A stretch of 24,642 nt of DNA from an uncultured Lachnospiraceae bacterium (GTDB lineage Bacteria; Bacillota; Clostridia; Lachnospirales; Lachnospiraceae), in the NCBI GenBank assembly GCA_910589635.1, contig CAJUTD010000044.1, positions 1,518 through 26,159 on the forward strand. The letters run 5' to 3'. A program made the translations under genes and the position numbers. The notes under the pieces were generated by a model, which saw only the letters and a list, made by a program, of their open reading frames with translations, did no database searches and had not been told where the DNA came from. Below, one piece after another: positions 1 to 6,074 of the stretch (the stretch's first letter is position 1; each line of letters starts with the position of its first letter).

Positions 1-36
1 TCTTAACTCTTTTACCATTGCTGCTGTAATAGCCAT
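1..36 (-). CDS. tsf: Elongation factor Ts, N-terminal 12 codons (cut by window edge)
   Basis: Only the first 12 codons lie in the window. They read MAITAAMVKELR, the standard opening of EF-Ts, the guanine nucleotide exchange factor for EF-Tu. The ATG is at 36-34, preceded by a CGGAGGG ribosome binding site about 7 nt upstream. It follows rpsB in the same direction, the near-universal rpsB-tsf pairing in bacteria, which supports the call despite the short length. Confidence 0.9.
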   Translation of the reverse strand, partial: MAITAAMVKELR

Positions 37-87
37 TTTTATTCCCTCCGTTAGTGATTAATAAATTCGCGAAAAATTACCATAATT

Positions 88-113
88 GAGGACAGGCAAT
101 ATTGTCTGTCCTC
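88..113 (-). other. Stem-loop in the rpsB-tsf spacer
   Basis: The 135-nt spacer between rpsB and tsf contains an inverted repeat: GAGGACAG pairs with CTGTCCTC (8 bp), then one A-C mismatch in the sense RNA, around a CAATATTG centre. No clean U-tract follows in the sense direction; there is only a short T5 about 10 nt later. I therefore read it as an attenuator or processing hairpin between rpsB and tsf rather than a full terminator. A smaller 5-bp hairpin (CGAAT/ATTCG) follows the rpsB stop. No confident tsf promoter was seen in this spacer. Confidence 0.5.
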
Positions 114-171
114 GTACTTGTATACATAAGTCTGTCGCAGGCACAGCGAATAAATAATTCGTTGTACTGGT

Positions 172-903
172 TTATTCCTCTACTGCCTCTTCTACAGGCA
201 CTGCTTCCTCTTCTTCAATCGCTCCCTGATTTGCCTCTACAACGGCATCTGCCATTTTAGAAACAATCAGCTTAACAGCTCTGATTGCATCGTCGTTGCC
301 CGGTATTACATAATCCAATTCTTCCGGATCACAGTTTGTATCACAGATACCAATCAGAGGAATGCCCAATGTATGAGCCTCCTGCACACAAATTCTTTCT
401 TTCTTAGGATCAACTACAAAAATCGCATCTGGGATTCTCTTCATTTCCTTGATTCCGCCAAGGTTCTTCTCTAATTTCTCCCATTCTTTCTTTAAAGCAA
501 TAACTTCCTTCTTAGGAAGTACATCAAACGTACCATCTTCTGCCATGGTCTCAATTGCTTTCAGCCTGCCAATACGGCTCTGGATTGTCTTAAAGTTGGT
601 AAGCATACCACCCAGCCATCTCTCATTAACATAGAACATTCCGCAACGCTCAGCCTCTGCTTTAATGGCATCCTGCGCCTGCTTCTTCGTTCCTACAAAA
701 AGAATCGTTCCACCCTCAGCCACAAGGTCTGCAACTGCCTTATAAGCCTCATCTACTTTGCCTACAGACTTCTGCAAGTCAATGATATAAATACCATTTC
801 TCTCTGTGTAGATGTAAGGAGCCATTTTAGGGTTCCATCTTCTTGTCTGATGTCCGAAATGAACACCTGCCTCTAATAACTGTTTCATTGAAATAACGCC
901 CAT
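172..903 (-). CDS. rpsB: 30S ribosomal protein S2
   Basis: The 243-aa product is ribosomal protein S2, a small-subunit protein needed for S1 docking and translation initiation. Recognisable family segments are the N-terminal ISMKQLLEAGVHFGHQTRRW, then NGIYIIDLQKS, LFVGTKKQAQ, NERWLGGMLTN and PDAIFVVDPKKE. The C-terminus is a short Glu-rich tail. The frame is open upstream to 984, but the start is set at the ATG at 903, which begins MGVISMKQLL and has a GGAGGTAGG ribosome binding site; the upstream extension does not resemble S2 and overlaps the leader RNA. The gene has its own promoter at 1038-1066 and follows the fla/che operon, as in Bacillus subtilis. Confidence 0.97.
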   Translation of the reverse strand: MGVISMKQLLEAGVHFGHQTRRWNPKMAPYIYTERNGIYIIDLQKSVGKVDEAYKAVADLVAEGGTILFVGTKKQAQDAIKAEAERCGMFYVNERWLGGMLTNFKTIQSRIGRLKAIETMAEDGTFDVLPKKEVIALKKEWEKLEKNLGGIKEMKRIPDAIFVVDPKKERICVQEAHTLGIPLIGICDTNCDPEELDYVIPGNDDAIRAVKLIVSKMADAVVEANQGAIEEEEAVPVEEAVEE

Positions 904-1031
904 TTTCCTACCTCCATTGGTTATAATCTTCCACGCGCTTCTTCTCGAAAAACTACCGTTAGGCACCAGTTTTCCAATCTGCACATGTGTTTACTTAGCA
1001 ACCTATACACACGCAAGTATGCATAACGTCT
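904..1031 (-). other. 5' leader of rpsB mRNA
   Basis: About 125-130 nt separate the predicted transcription start (near 1031) from the rpsB ATG. The leader has several short self-complementary segments, for example the CACATGTG palindrome near 980-990 and a TTTTTCGAGAA loop near 940-950. A leader of this length before a ribosomal protein gene is typical of autoregulation, where S2 binds its own mRNA. I cannot match it to a known S2-leader consensus by eye, so that role is inference. Confidence 0.4.
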
Positions 1032-1037
1032 TTGGCA

Positions 1038-1066
1038 ATTATAGCACACTGCTTTTTTCCTGGCAA
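1038..1066 (-). promoter_or_regulatory. Vegetative (SigA-type) extended -10 promoter for rpsB-tsf
   Basis: On the minus strand there is a -35 element TTGCCA (1066-1061), a 17-nt spacer and a perfect TATAAT (1043-1038), with TGC just before it giving an extended -10. It lies immediately after the stop codon of the last gene of the fla/che block (1079) and upstream of the rpsB leader. This lets the ribosomal genes be transcribed independently of motility gene expression. Confidence 0.85.
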
Positions 1067-1078
1067 GCCTTTTTCTGC

Positions 1079-1741
1079 CTATTTTTGTAAAATATCCAGA
1101 ATTTCATCCTGTGTGGCGCCCGCTGGAATCTCATAAACGCCTACTCTCAGATTCTGATCAGCACCTTTCTGGGTCAAATATTTATTAAACGCCGCTGCGT
1201 CGGAAATCAAGCCGGCCTGAAATAATTTCTGGCTAACTGTATCCGAAAATTCGCCTGCCTTGATTTCAATCTTTACAGAACCCTTATTATTATCTGTGGC
1301 AGCGCTGTCATTTGGCTGCTTAGCTGCATTATCTGCCTGACTATTCTGCGTATTGTCCTGTGCTTTGTCAGTACTCCCCTTATCAGCATCATTTTGGGAC
1401 TTACTGGCATCAACCTTACTGCTGTCAGCTTTGCTGCCATTTTTGTTATCGCCCGCCTGATCCGCTTCCTGCTTCTTATTATCTGCATCAATCTTAGTTT
1501 CTTCCCCTTTTACCTCCCCAGGCTTTGAGGCTTTATTGTCAGCCTGCTGTTCATCCTCAGTCCCGGAAGCAGAAGAATCATCGGCTTCTTCCGGCATTAC
1601 CATTCCTAAGAGCCTGGCCCGCTCTATGATTTCTGTATCCGTCATTGTCTCTTTTTTATTTCCTGAGAGGGCAATTCCCATGATAATTGCGGTGCATATA
1701 ATACCAATACCCAATCCGCGCAAATAGTATTTTAGCTTCAT
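1079..1741 (-). CDS. Short MltG/YceG-like protein, membrane-anchored, no catalytic domain
   Basis: The 220-aa protein has one N-terminal membrane helix (about residues 9-26). A KKETMTDTEIIERARLLGMV segment follows, then a long low-complexity stretch rich in D, N, K, S, Q and A (about 50-155), and finally a C-terminal domain (about 155-220). That domain resembles the LysM-like N-terminal module of endolytic transglycosylase MltG (IEIKAGEFSDTVSQKLFQAG and YEIPAGATQDEILDIL). Full MltG proteins are about 330 aa or more and carry the catalytic YceG domain, which is absent here, so transglycosylase activity is unlikely. The gene starts 3 nt after the swrB-like stop, with the ribosome binding site inside that gene's end. 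As the last gene of the block, it may act at the envelope near the flagellum; this is inference. Confidence 0.65.
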   Translation of the reverse strand: MKLKYYLRGLGIGIICTAIIMGIALSGNKKETMTDTEIIERARLLGMVMPEEADDSSASGTEDEQQADNKASKPGEVKGEETKIDADNKKQEADQAGDNKNGSKADSSKVDASKSQNDADKGSTDKAQDNTQNSQADNAAKQPNDSAATDNNKGSVKIEIKAGEFSDTVSQKLFQAGLISDAAAFNKYLTQKGADQNLRVGVYEIPAGATQDEILDILQK

Positions 1742-1744
1742 AAC

Positions 1745-2461
1745 TTATAACTCTTCCTCTCTGAATAGTCCAATCACAAGCCTTACCTCTCCAACGCCGA
1801 GCCCCAGCTCTCTGGCAATCTCTATTGCCGACTTGCCATCCTTGTATTTTTCCAAAATAAGCTGGTTATGATTTACCTGTTCTTCTTCCTGCGTCTCCGG
1901 TTCTGCTTCTTCCGACTCTAAAACTACCTCCTCAGCAACAGACTCCGTTAGCGTAGCTGAAACTTGTTGTATCTGCCGGGCTTCTTGGGCTTTTTGGATA
2001 ATCTCATCTGATTCCGATAGCGTCCGCTCAACGTTCTGCTCTAATTCCTCCAAATGGATTGCTAACTGTGCGAGATTCCCCGCATATTTTGTCAACTCTG
2101 AATGCTTGTCATTCAACATGCTGTATAAAAACATAACCTCATTGTGCGTCTTATTGATAGATTCCAACACGGTATCAGAATATTCTGTAAGTACACGCAT
2201 TTTTTCATTTGTCTCTTTATCCAGCGCTCTCTCCACGATCTCCATGGATTTCTCAATGGAATGGTCGATGACCTGATCTACCATGTTATCCACTTTCACC
2301 TGCGCATCGTTTAGGCTTCTCTCAAGAATTTTCTGCATCTCTTCGGTACTCAGATTAGAAAGCTCCTTCAATTCACTACTGGATAATTTCTCTGTGATAA
2401 AAAAACTGGCAATCATCAGAACAATTCCGACTACTAACAAACAAATTTCTAATGTGCTCAT
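1745..2461 (-). CDS. SwrB/YlxL-like membrane protein (DUF6115-type)
   Basis: The 238-aa protein has an N-terminal membrane anchor (about residues 4-23), a long charged region likely to be coiled coil (about 30-170), a Glu-rich linker, and a C-terminal helix-turn-helix-like segment (about 201-238) containing YKDGKSAIEIARELGLGVGE. Anchor plus coiled coil plus this C-terminal motif is the plan of SwrB (YlxL), which in Bacillus subtilis follows sigD and helps assembly and activation of the flagellar export apparatus. The position, between fliA and rpsB, is the same. It is longer than the B. subtilis protein, mainly in the coiled coil. The C-terminal motif looks like a resolvase-type HTH, but the membrane anchor argues against a simple DNA-binding role. 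Start ATG at 2461, 7 nt after the previous stop. Confidence 0.7.
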   Translation of the reverse strand: MSTLEICLLVVGIVLMIASFFITEKLSSSELKELSNLSTEEMQKILERSLNDAQVKVDNMVDQVIDHSIEKSMEIVERALDKETNEKMRVLTEYSDTVLESINKTHNEVMFLYSMLNDKHSELTKYAGNLAQLAIHLEELEQNVERTLSESDEIIQKAQEARQIQQVSATLTESVAEEVVLESEEAEPETQEEEQVNHNQLILEKYKDGKSAIEIARELGLGVGEVRLVIGLFREEEL

Positions 2462-2468
2462 CTCAATA

Positions 2469-2786
2469 CTACACCTTCATGTCAAAGCCGCCCGTGTGGG
2501 TCTTTGCATTTGCCTTTCCACTGTTCTCTTCTTTCTTTTTTTTCTTCTGCTTCCGGTTATTTTCATATTTATTACTGCCTTTTTCCCTGGCATCGAATTT
2601 CTGCTCCGGATTGTCAGAGTCATTAGCCTGATTTACCTGATGCATATGTTGTGCTGTTTCCTTGGCAAATTGTGTCTGTACGTTTTGCTGTTGAAGCATA
2701 GGCTTATTGTCTTCGTTCTGTTTTAATGTGCTTACATCCTGGCTTCTCTGCACCAATCCATGAAATTCTACCGGCCTGATAGACAT
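2469..2786 (-). CDS. Uncharacterised 105-aa hydrophilic protein
   Basis: Function not known. The N-terminal half (about residues 1-45) contains RPVEFHGLVQRSQDVSTLKQ and then NEDNKPMLQQQNVQ. From memory, similar segments occur in small proteins of clostridial flagellar operons, so it is probably a conserved family rather than a chance frame. The C-terminal half is highly charged, with a Lys run (KQKKKKKEE) and a GGFDMKV end. There is no signal peptide or membrane helix. It has a good AAGGAG ribosome binding site before the ATG at 2786 and sits 7 nt upstream of the swrB-like gene and 36 nt downstream of fapA, so it is co-expressed with them. Confidence 0.7.
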   Translation of the reverse strand: MSIRPVEFHGLVQRSQDVSTLKQNEDNKPMLQQQNVQTQFAKETAQHMHQVNQANDSDNPEQKFDAREKGSNKYENNRKQKKKKKEENSGKANAKTHTGGFDMKV

Positions 2787-2822
2787 TCCACACCACTCCT
2801 TCCTTCATGTTGCTTTTCATTC

Positions 2823-4424
2823 TTACATAGGCCGAGCTACGATATCACCATGTTCCTTTACATACTTTGTGCAGGAACGCTCAGATTTAATGTTCTTATT
2901 TACATCGGAAATGGTAATGCTTACACCGGGATAAATGGTTCCCTTTATTTTGACTTTTGCACTGTTGGACATTTGAATTTTCTCATGAAGGCGCTTCAGT
3001 TCTGCCTGCAACTCCACCAATTTCGCCTGCTCTTTTTTAAAATTCTGAGCAATTGTCTGCACATGCTGCACTTTTTCCGGGGTGACTGCTTCCTTCTTCT
3101 TTAATTTTTCATTGAAATTTACAAGAATCGGACGCATCTTATCCATACTTTCTTTTACCTTGGCTGCTTCCTGATTTAACTCATCATAACGAACTTTGAC
3201 CGCCGGCGGGGCTCCGACTTCAATCTGAGTAACTGTTCCCATCGCAGAGCCCATCGTCTGTGCCTCTACAACGTTCCCGGCACGTATCAGGCCGCCGCTT
3301 ACAAAGCCTTTTTTGCCTTGAACCCGGATATCTGCCTCCGCTGAAACTTGACTGTGCAAAATGCATCCTGTCTCAATAAAACCACCGGAAACTACAATTG
3401 CGTTCTCAATAAATTTTGATATGATGTTTCCTTTCGCTTCTACCCTGCCTTTGCTTCTTCCGTTAATTCCACGCTTTACAATAATCTGCCCCCCTGCCGA
3501 CAAATAGGCTGCCTCCACGACGCCCTCCACAATAATATCTCCTTTGGCTGTCACGGAAAATCCAGTCTTGACATTGCCCTTGATCGTGACATTTCCATCA
3601 TACACGATATTTCCTGTGGCATTATCCACATCTGCTGGTACATCGTATACATCCGCGACAAACACTTTACCATTTACCAAGCTCGCATGCCCGGTAACAT
3701 TAGAGCGGATTTCCGTCTTATCCTCAGAAAGTGTAATATTGTTTGCAAAATCCAGCTTCATGGTCTTTTCCTGACGTCCCTGAACAGGTCCGCCATACAC
3801 ATCTTTGCCGGGTTTTCCTGGAATTGCCGGGTGAAGCTTAGCCAGAACCTGACCTGCCTCTACACGGCTGATCGTATTTAACTCTCTGTAATCCACGCTG
3901 CCGTCTTCATTTCTCTTAGGCCTCAGATTATGGTTCGTATTAAAGAAATATTCAATCCACGCATCCTCCCCATTAACTGGCGGTTTTCCCTTTGCAAAAA
4001 CATAATCTATACAATACTGACGATCTGAAACGAATTTCTGAATAGCCGCTGTATCTATACCTTCCGTAATGTTTCGTGACAGCAGGTCTCCAAGAATCTC
4101 CTTTTCCGTCATCAGCTCCCCTTTGTTAGACGGTGCATGGAAACGGCAGAACACCAGCATCTTGTCGGCAGAAACCGTTACCTCCATCTGCTCATTTTCA
4201 TGAATGGCACGCCCTTCTCCGACATAGACCTGACGAATCTCCTGTGTAGGAACAGTAACCGCATCATTTAATTCCTTGAGATTATATTTCGTTAAACCCT
4301 TTATTTCCAGATACTCCGTAACCTCTTTCAGCTCCAGTTTCCTTCCGCCATCTTCTGGGGGGATAATCTGGAGCATCACGTTTGTGTCACTGATATCCAG
4401 TCTAAAATATGCATTTTTTCCCAT
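2823..4424 (-). CDS. fapA: FapA family protein (DUF342, flagellar assembly protein A)
   Basis: The 533-aa product matches the FapA/DUF342 family. The N-terminal domain (about 1-230) contains INGEDAWIEYFF-like and LHPAIPGKPGKDVYGGPV segments. The middle (about 235-400) is a repetitive right-handed beta-helix-like region with recurring short GN, GD and GG turns (GNIVYDGNVTIKGNVKTG, KGDIIVEGVVEAA). A C-terminal coiled coil spans about 405-490, and a short closing domain includes IKGTIYPGVSITI. FapA homologues often sit beside flagellar sigma genes; a role in flagellar assembly or polarity is reported in some bacteria, and the mechanism is poorly known. The ATG at 4424 follows GGAGGGTTATA, 13 nt after the fliA stop. 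Confidence 0.9.
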   Translation of the reverse strand: MGKNAYFRLDISDTNVMLQIIPPEDGGRKLELKEVTEYLEIKGLTKYNLKELNDAVTVPTQEIRQVYVGEGRAIHENEQMEVTVSADKMLVFCRFHAPSNKGELMTEKEILGDLLSRNITEGIDTAAIQKFVSDRQYCIDYVFAKGKPPVNGEDAWIEYFFNTNHNLRPKRNEDGSVDYRELNTISRVEAGQVLAKLHPAIPGKPGKDVYGGPVQGRQEKTMKLDFANNITLSEDKTEIRSNVTGHASLVNGKVFVADVYDVPADVDNATGNIVYDGNVTIKGNVKTGFSVTAKGDIIVEGVVEAAYLSAGGQIIVKRGINGRSKGRVEAKGNIISKFIENAIVVSGGFIETGCILHSQVSAEADIRVQGKKGFVSGGLIRAGNVVEAQTMGSAMGTVTQIEVGAPPAVKVRYDELNQEAAKVKESMDKMRPILVNFNEKLKKKEAVTPEKVQHVQTIAQNFKKEQAKLVELQAELKRLHEKIQMSNSAKVKIKGTIYPGVSITISDVNKNIKSERSCTKYVKEHGDIVARPM

Positions 4425-4437
4425 TATAACCCTCCGT

Positions 4438-5202
4438 CTAGTCCGTCAATATATTCATGTATGGCCCCATAGTCTTTCTCATTTTAAGCAATGCCTTTGT
4501 ATGAAGCTGAGAAACTCGGGACTCCGATACTTCAAGTACATTGCTGATCTCCTTCAAAGTCAAATCCTCATAATAATACAAAGTAATCACTTTTCGTTCT
4601 TTCTCTGTGAGCACCTCCAAAGACTGTCCTAAAACTTTCTTCAATTCATCTTCCGCGATAGCGTCTTCCGGCTGAATAAAATGCGAATTGCCTTTAGCGT
4701 CCATGACCGGCTCCATTCCCTGCTCTACATACTCATTCAGGGATACCATACTGGTGACTTTTAATTGTGACTGCCAATTCAACAGTTCATCACCGCTCAC
4801 ATTCAGCTCTTCTGCAATCTCCTCATCTGATGCCGTCCGACCTGTCCGCTCCTCAATCTTCTTGATTGCCGTCTCAATTTTCTTCTGTTTTTGCCTGACA
4901 GTTCGCGGAATCCAGTCCATTTTACGGATTTGGTCTAAAATAGAGCCACGAATCCTCAAACTGGCATATGTCTCGAACTTTACATCTTTTTTCACATCAA
5001 ATTTATCTATGGCGTCAATCAATCCAAAGATACCATATCCCACCAAATCATCATATTCTACGTTATACCCCAGATACATACTCAGACGCCCTGCAACAAT
5101 TTTGACAAGCGGCGCATACTCTACGATAATCTGTTCTCTCAATTCCGGTGTAGGCCTTTTAAAAAATTCAGCCCATAATTGTTCTCTTTCTGCTGTGTTC
5201 AT
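4438..5202 (-). CDS. fliA: Flagellar/motility sigma factor FliA (SigD, sigma-28)
   Basis: The 254-aa protein, the usual length for SigD, directs RNA polymerase to late flagellar, stator and chemotaxis promoters. Region 2 is visible at about residues 24-95 (DLVGYGIFGLIDAIDKFD, KFETYASLRIRGSILDQIRK, DWIPRTVRQ), region 3 at about 105-160, and region 4 near the C-terminus (LTEKERKVITLYYYEDLTLK, then the HTH around SESRVSQLHTKAL). The ATG at 5202 has a GGGGGC ribosome binding site 5 nt upstream. The 81-nt upstream spacer is the largest gap in this part of the operon and holds a strong hairpin (5221-5246). A possible antisense RNA covers the start region. FlgM, the usual anti-sigma partner, is not in the window. 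Confidence 0.96.
   Translation of the reverse strand: MNTAEREQLWAEFFKRPTPELREQIIVEYAPLVKIVAGRLSMYLGYNVEYDDLVGYGIFGLIDAIDKFDVKKDVKFETYASLRIRGSILDQIRKMDWIPRTVRQKQKKIETAIKKIEERTGRTASDEEIAEELNVSGDELLNWQSQLKVTSMVSLNEYVEQGMEPVMDAKGNSHFIQPEDAIAEDELKKVLGQSLEVLTEKERKVITLYYYEDLTLKEISNVLEVSESRVSQLHTKALLKMRKTMGPYMNILTD
5102..5130 (+). promoter_or_regulatory. Candidate antisense promoter inside the 5' part of fliA
   Basis: On the + strand, opposite to fliA, there is a perfect -35 TTGACA (5102-5107), a 17-nt spacer and GATAAT (5125-5130), which matches the -10 consensus at 5 of 6 positions. Other + strand TTGACA hexamers I noticed (3568, 9088, 20190, 23008) lack a good -10 at this distance. The bases are also constrained by fliA codons (LVK and IIV), so chance remains possible. 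The intrinsic terminator about 100 nt downstream in the same orientation is what makes it credible. Confidence 0.45.
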
Positions 5203-5254
5203 TCGAAGCCCCCAAGACTACGGAAATCCCGGCGACGGGCATTCCGTTTTTTTT
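5137..5254 (+). ncRNA. Candidate antisense RNA to the fliA start region
   Basis: If the promoter at 5102-5130 is used, a transcript of about 115-120 nt would start near 5137 and end at the T8 tract of the terminator at 5221-5254. It would be complementary to roughly the first 22 codons of fliA, its ATG (5202-5200) and its GGGGG ribosome binding site (5213-5209). Such an RNA could block FliA translation or trigger mRNA cleavage. This is a prediction from paired promoter and terminator signals; expression is not shown by sequence alone. Confidence 0.4.
5221..5254 (+). terminator. Intrinsic terminator oriented against the operon
   Basis: CGGAA pairs with TTCCG (5 bp), then a 2x2 internal loop, then CCCG pairs with CGGG (4 bp) closed by GCGA, followed at once by eight T residues (5247-5254). 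Read on the + strand this is a standard rho-independent terminator with a GNRA loop. Read on the minus (coding) strand the A8 lies before the hairpin and no U-tract follows, so it should not stop the operon. There is no + strand gene nearby, so its natural substrate would be antisense RNA. Confidence 0.65.
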
Positions 5255-5283
5255 ACCACATTGTCTCTTCGCCTAAAACGAAT

Positions 5284-5562
5284 TTATTCTTCTGTGGATT
5301 CCTCTTCCGTCATACCCTCGGAGCGTTCCTCCTCAGTATCGGATCCTTCTTCTGCCTCTTCCGTGGCCTCTTCCTCTGGCTCTTCCTTGAAATTTTTATC
5401 CAGCACCAGCTTTGCAATGCAACCTAAAATATAAAATGAGAGTAAAACAATTACGAGCGTGCTCACAAATTGCCCCGACTCCATATGCATTGTAAAACCT
5501 AGTATACAGGTGATTAAGCCTGCAACCAGCGTAATAATTACCGGTACTTGTTTCGTCTTCAT
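5284..5562 (-). CDS. Small two-helix membrane protein with acidic C-terminal tail
   Basis: The 92-aa product is not a family I recognise. It has two hydrophobic helices (about residues 7-25 and 32-53) separated by a short HMESGQ turn, then a basic LDKNFK step and a very acidic tail (about 57-92) dominated by Glu with T, S and A. The K near the N-terminus and K/D after helix 2 suggest both ends are cytoplasmic. It has an AAAGGGTGATAAG ribosome binding site before the ATG at 5562, 13 nt after cheD, and is followed by fliA. Position in the operon supports a motility-linked role; the acidic tail could bind a basic partner, but nothing more specific can be said. Confidence 0.75.
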   Translation of the reverse strand: MKTKQVPVIITLVAGLITCILGFTMHMESGQFVSTLVIVLLSFYILGCIAKLVLDKNFKEEPEEEATEEAEEGSDTEEERSEGMTEEESTEE

Positions 5563-5575
5563 AACTTATCACCCT

Positions 5576-6058
5576 TTAAATGATTTTTAGTGGTTTCCCT
5601 ACTGCCTTTATATAGAATTCTCCCGTCGCTGGATACAGCTCGACGGTTCGCCCATAATTGAGCCCGGTATCCTCAGCAAGCAGCGGAATTCCCAACTGAT
5701 TCAGCTTTGCTTTTGAGGCAATCGCATTGCGTTCTCCGACATTCCCCACGCCTGAAACGCCTTTCACCTCAAACATTTTAGCTCCACCTGCAATTTTTGC
5801 AACGAGACGCCGTTTGTTAGCGCCTGCCATTGTCACCCGTTTAATTAATTCCTCAATTCCTGTGTCTGCAAATTTGGCAATATTTGAATTATTCCTCATC
5901 TGCGTACTGTCCGGAAGCATGATATGAGCCAGACCGCCAACTTTGGTAACGGGATCATATACTGCAATCCCAATACACGATCCTAACCCCAGCGTAGTAA
6001 TCATATCCGGTGCTTTGCATATATTCAAATCTGCCATTCCAACCTTAATTGTTGCCAT
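5576..6058 (-). CDS. cheD: Chemoreceptor glutamine deamidase CheD
   Basis: The 160-aa enzyme converts specific receptor glutamines to glutamate and, in CheC/CheD systems, is bound and regulated by CheC. The catalytic Cys is C28 in TLGLGSCIGIAVYD, the His is H45 in GGLAHIMLP, and the Thr of the Cys-His-Thr triad is at T21/T22. The glycine-rich KIAGGAKMF and IGERN-like VGERNAIASKAKL segments are also typical. The length matches the family. It starts 16 nt after cheC with an AGGAGCTGA ribosome binding site, and the cheC-cheD pairing is the standard arrangement in Firmicutes, Archaea and Thermotoga. Confidence 0.95.
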   Translation of the reverse strand: MATIKVGMADLNICKAPDMITTLGLGSCIGIAVYDPVTKVGGLAHIMLPDSTQMRNNSNIAKFADTGIEELIKRVTMAGANKRRLVAKIAGGAKMFEVKGVSGVGNVGERNAIASKAKLNQLGIPLLAEDTGLNYGRTVELYPATGEFYIKAVGKPLKII

Positions 6059-6074
6059 GATCTGTCAGCTCCTC

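Noticed and set aside
88..113. rpsB-tsf hairpin as a full intrinsic terminator
   Set aside because: No U-tract directly after the stem in the sense direction, and tsf follows without a clear promoter of its own.
172..984. N-terminally extended rpsB starting at 984
   Set aside because: The extra 27 residues do not resemble S2, overlap the leader RNA, and the ATG at 903 has a strong ribosome binding site and the normal S2 start.
4423..4449. TTGACG and TATAAT on the minus strand just before fapA
   Set aside because: The spacer is only 15 nt and the TATAAT overlaps the fapA start codon, so a transcript from it would begin inside the gene.
4688..5434. Long + strand open frame (248 aa) opposite fliA and the small membrane protein gene
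   Set aside because: Ser-rich antisense shadow of fliA and of the Glu-rich tail; it also runs through the intrinsic terminator at 5221-5254. The candidate antisense RNA there is treated as non-coding.
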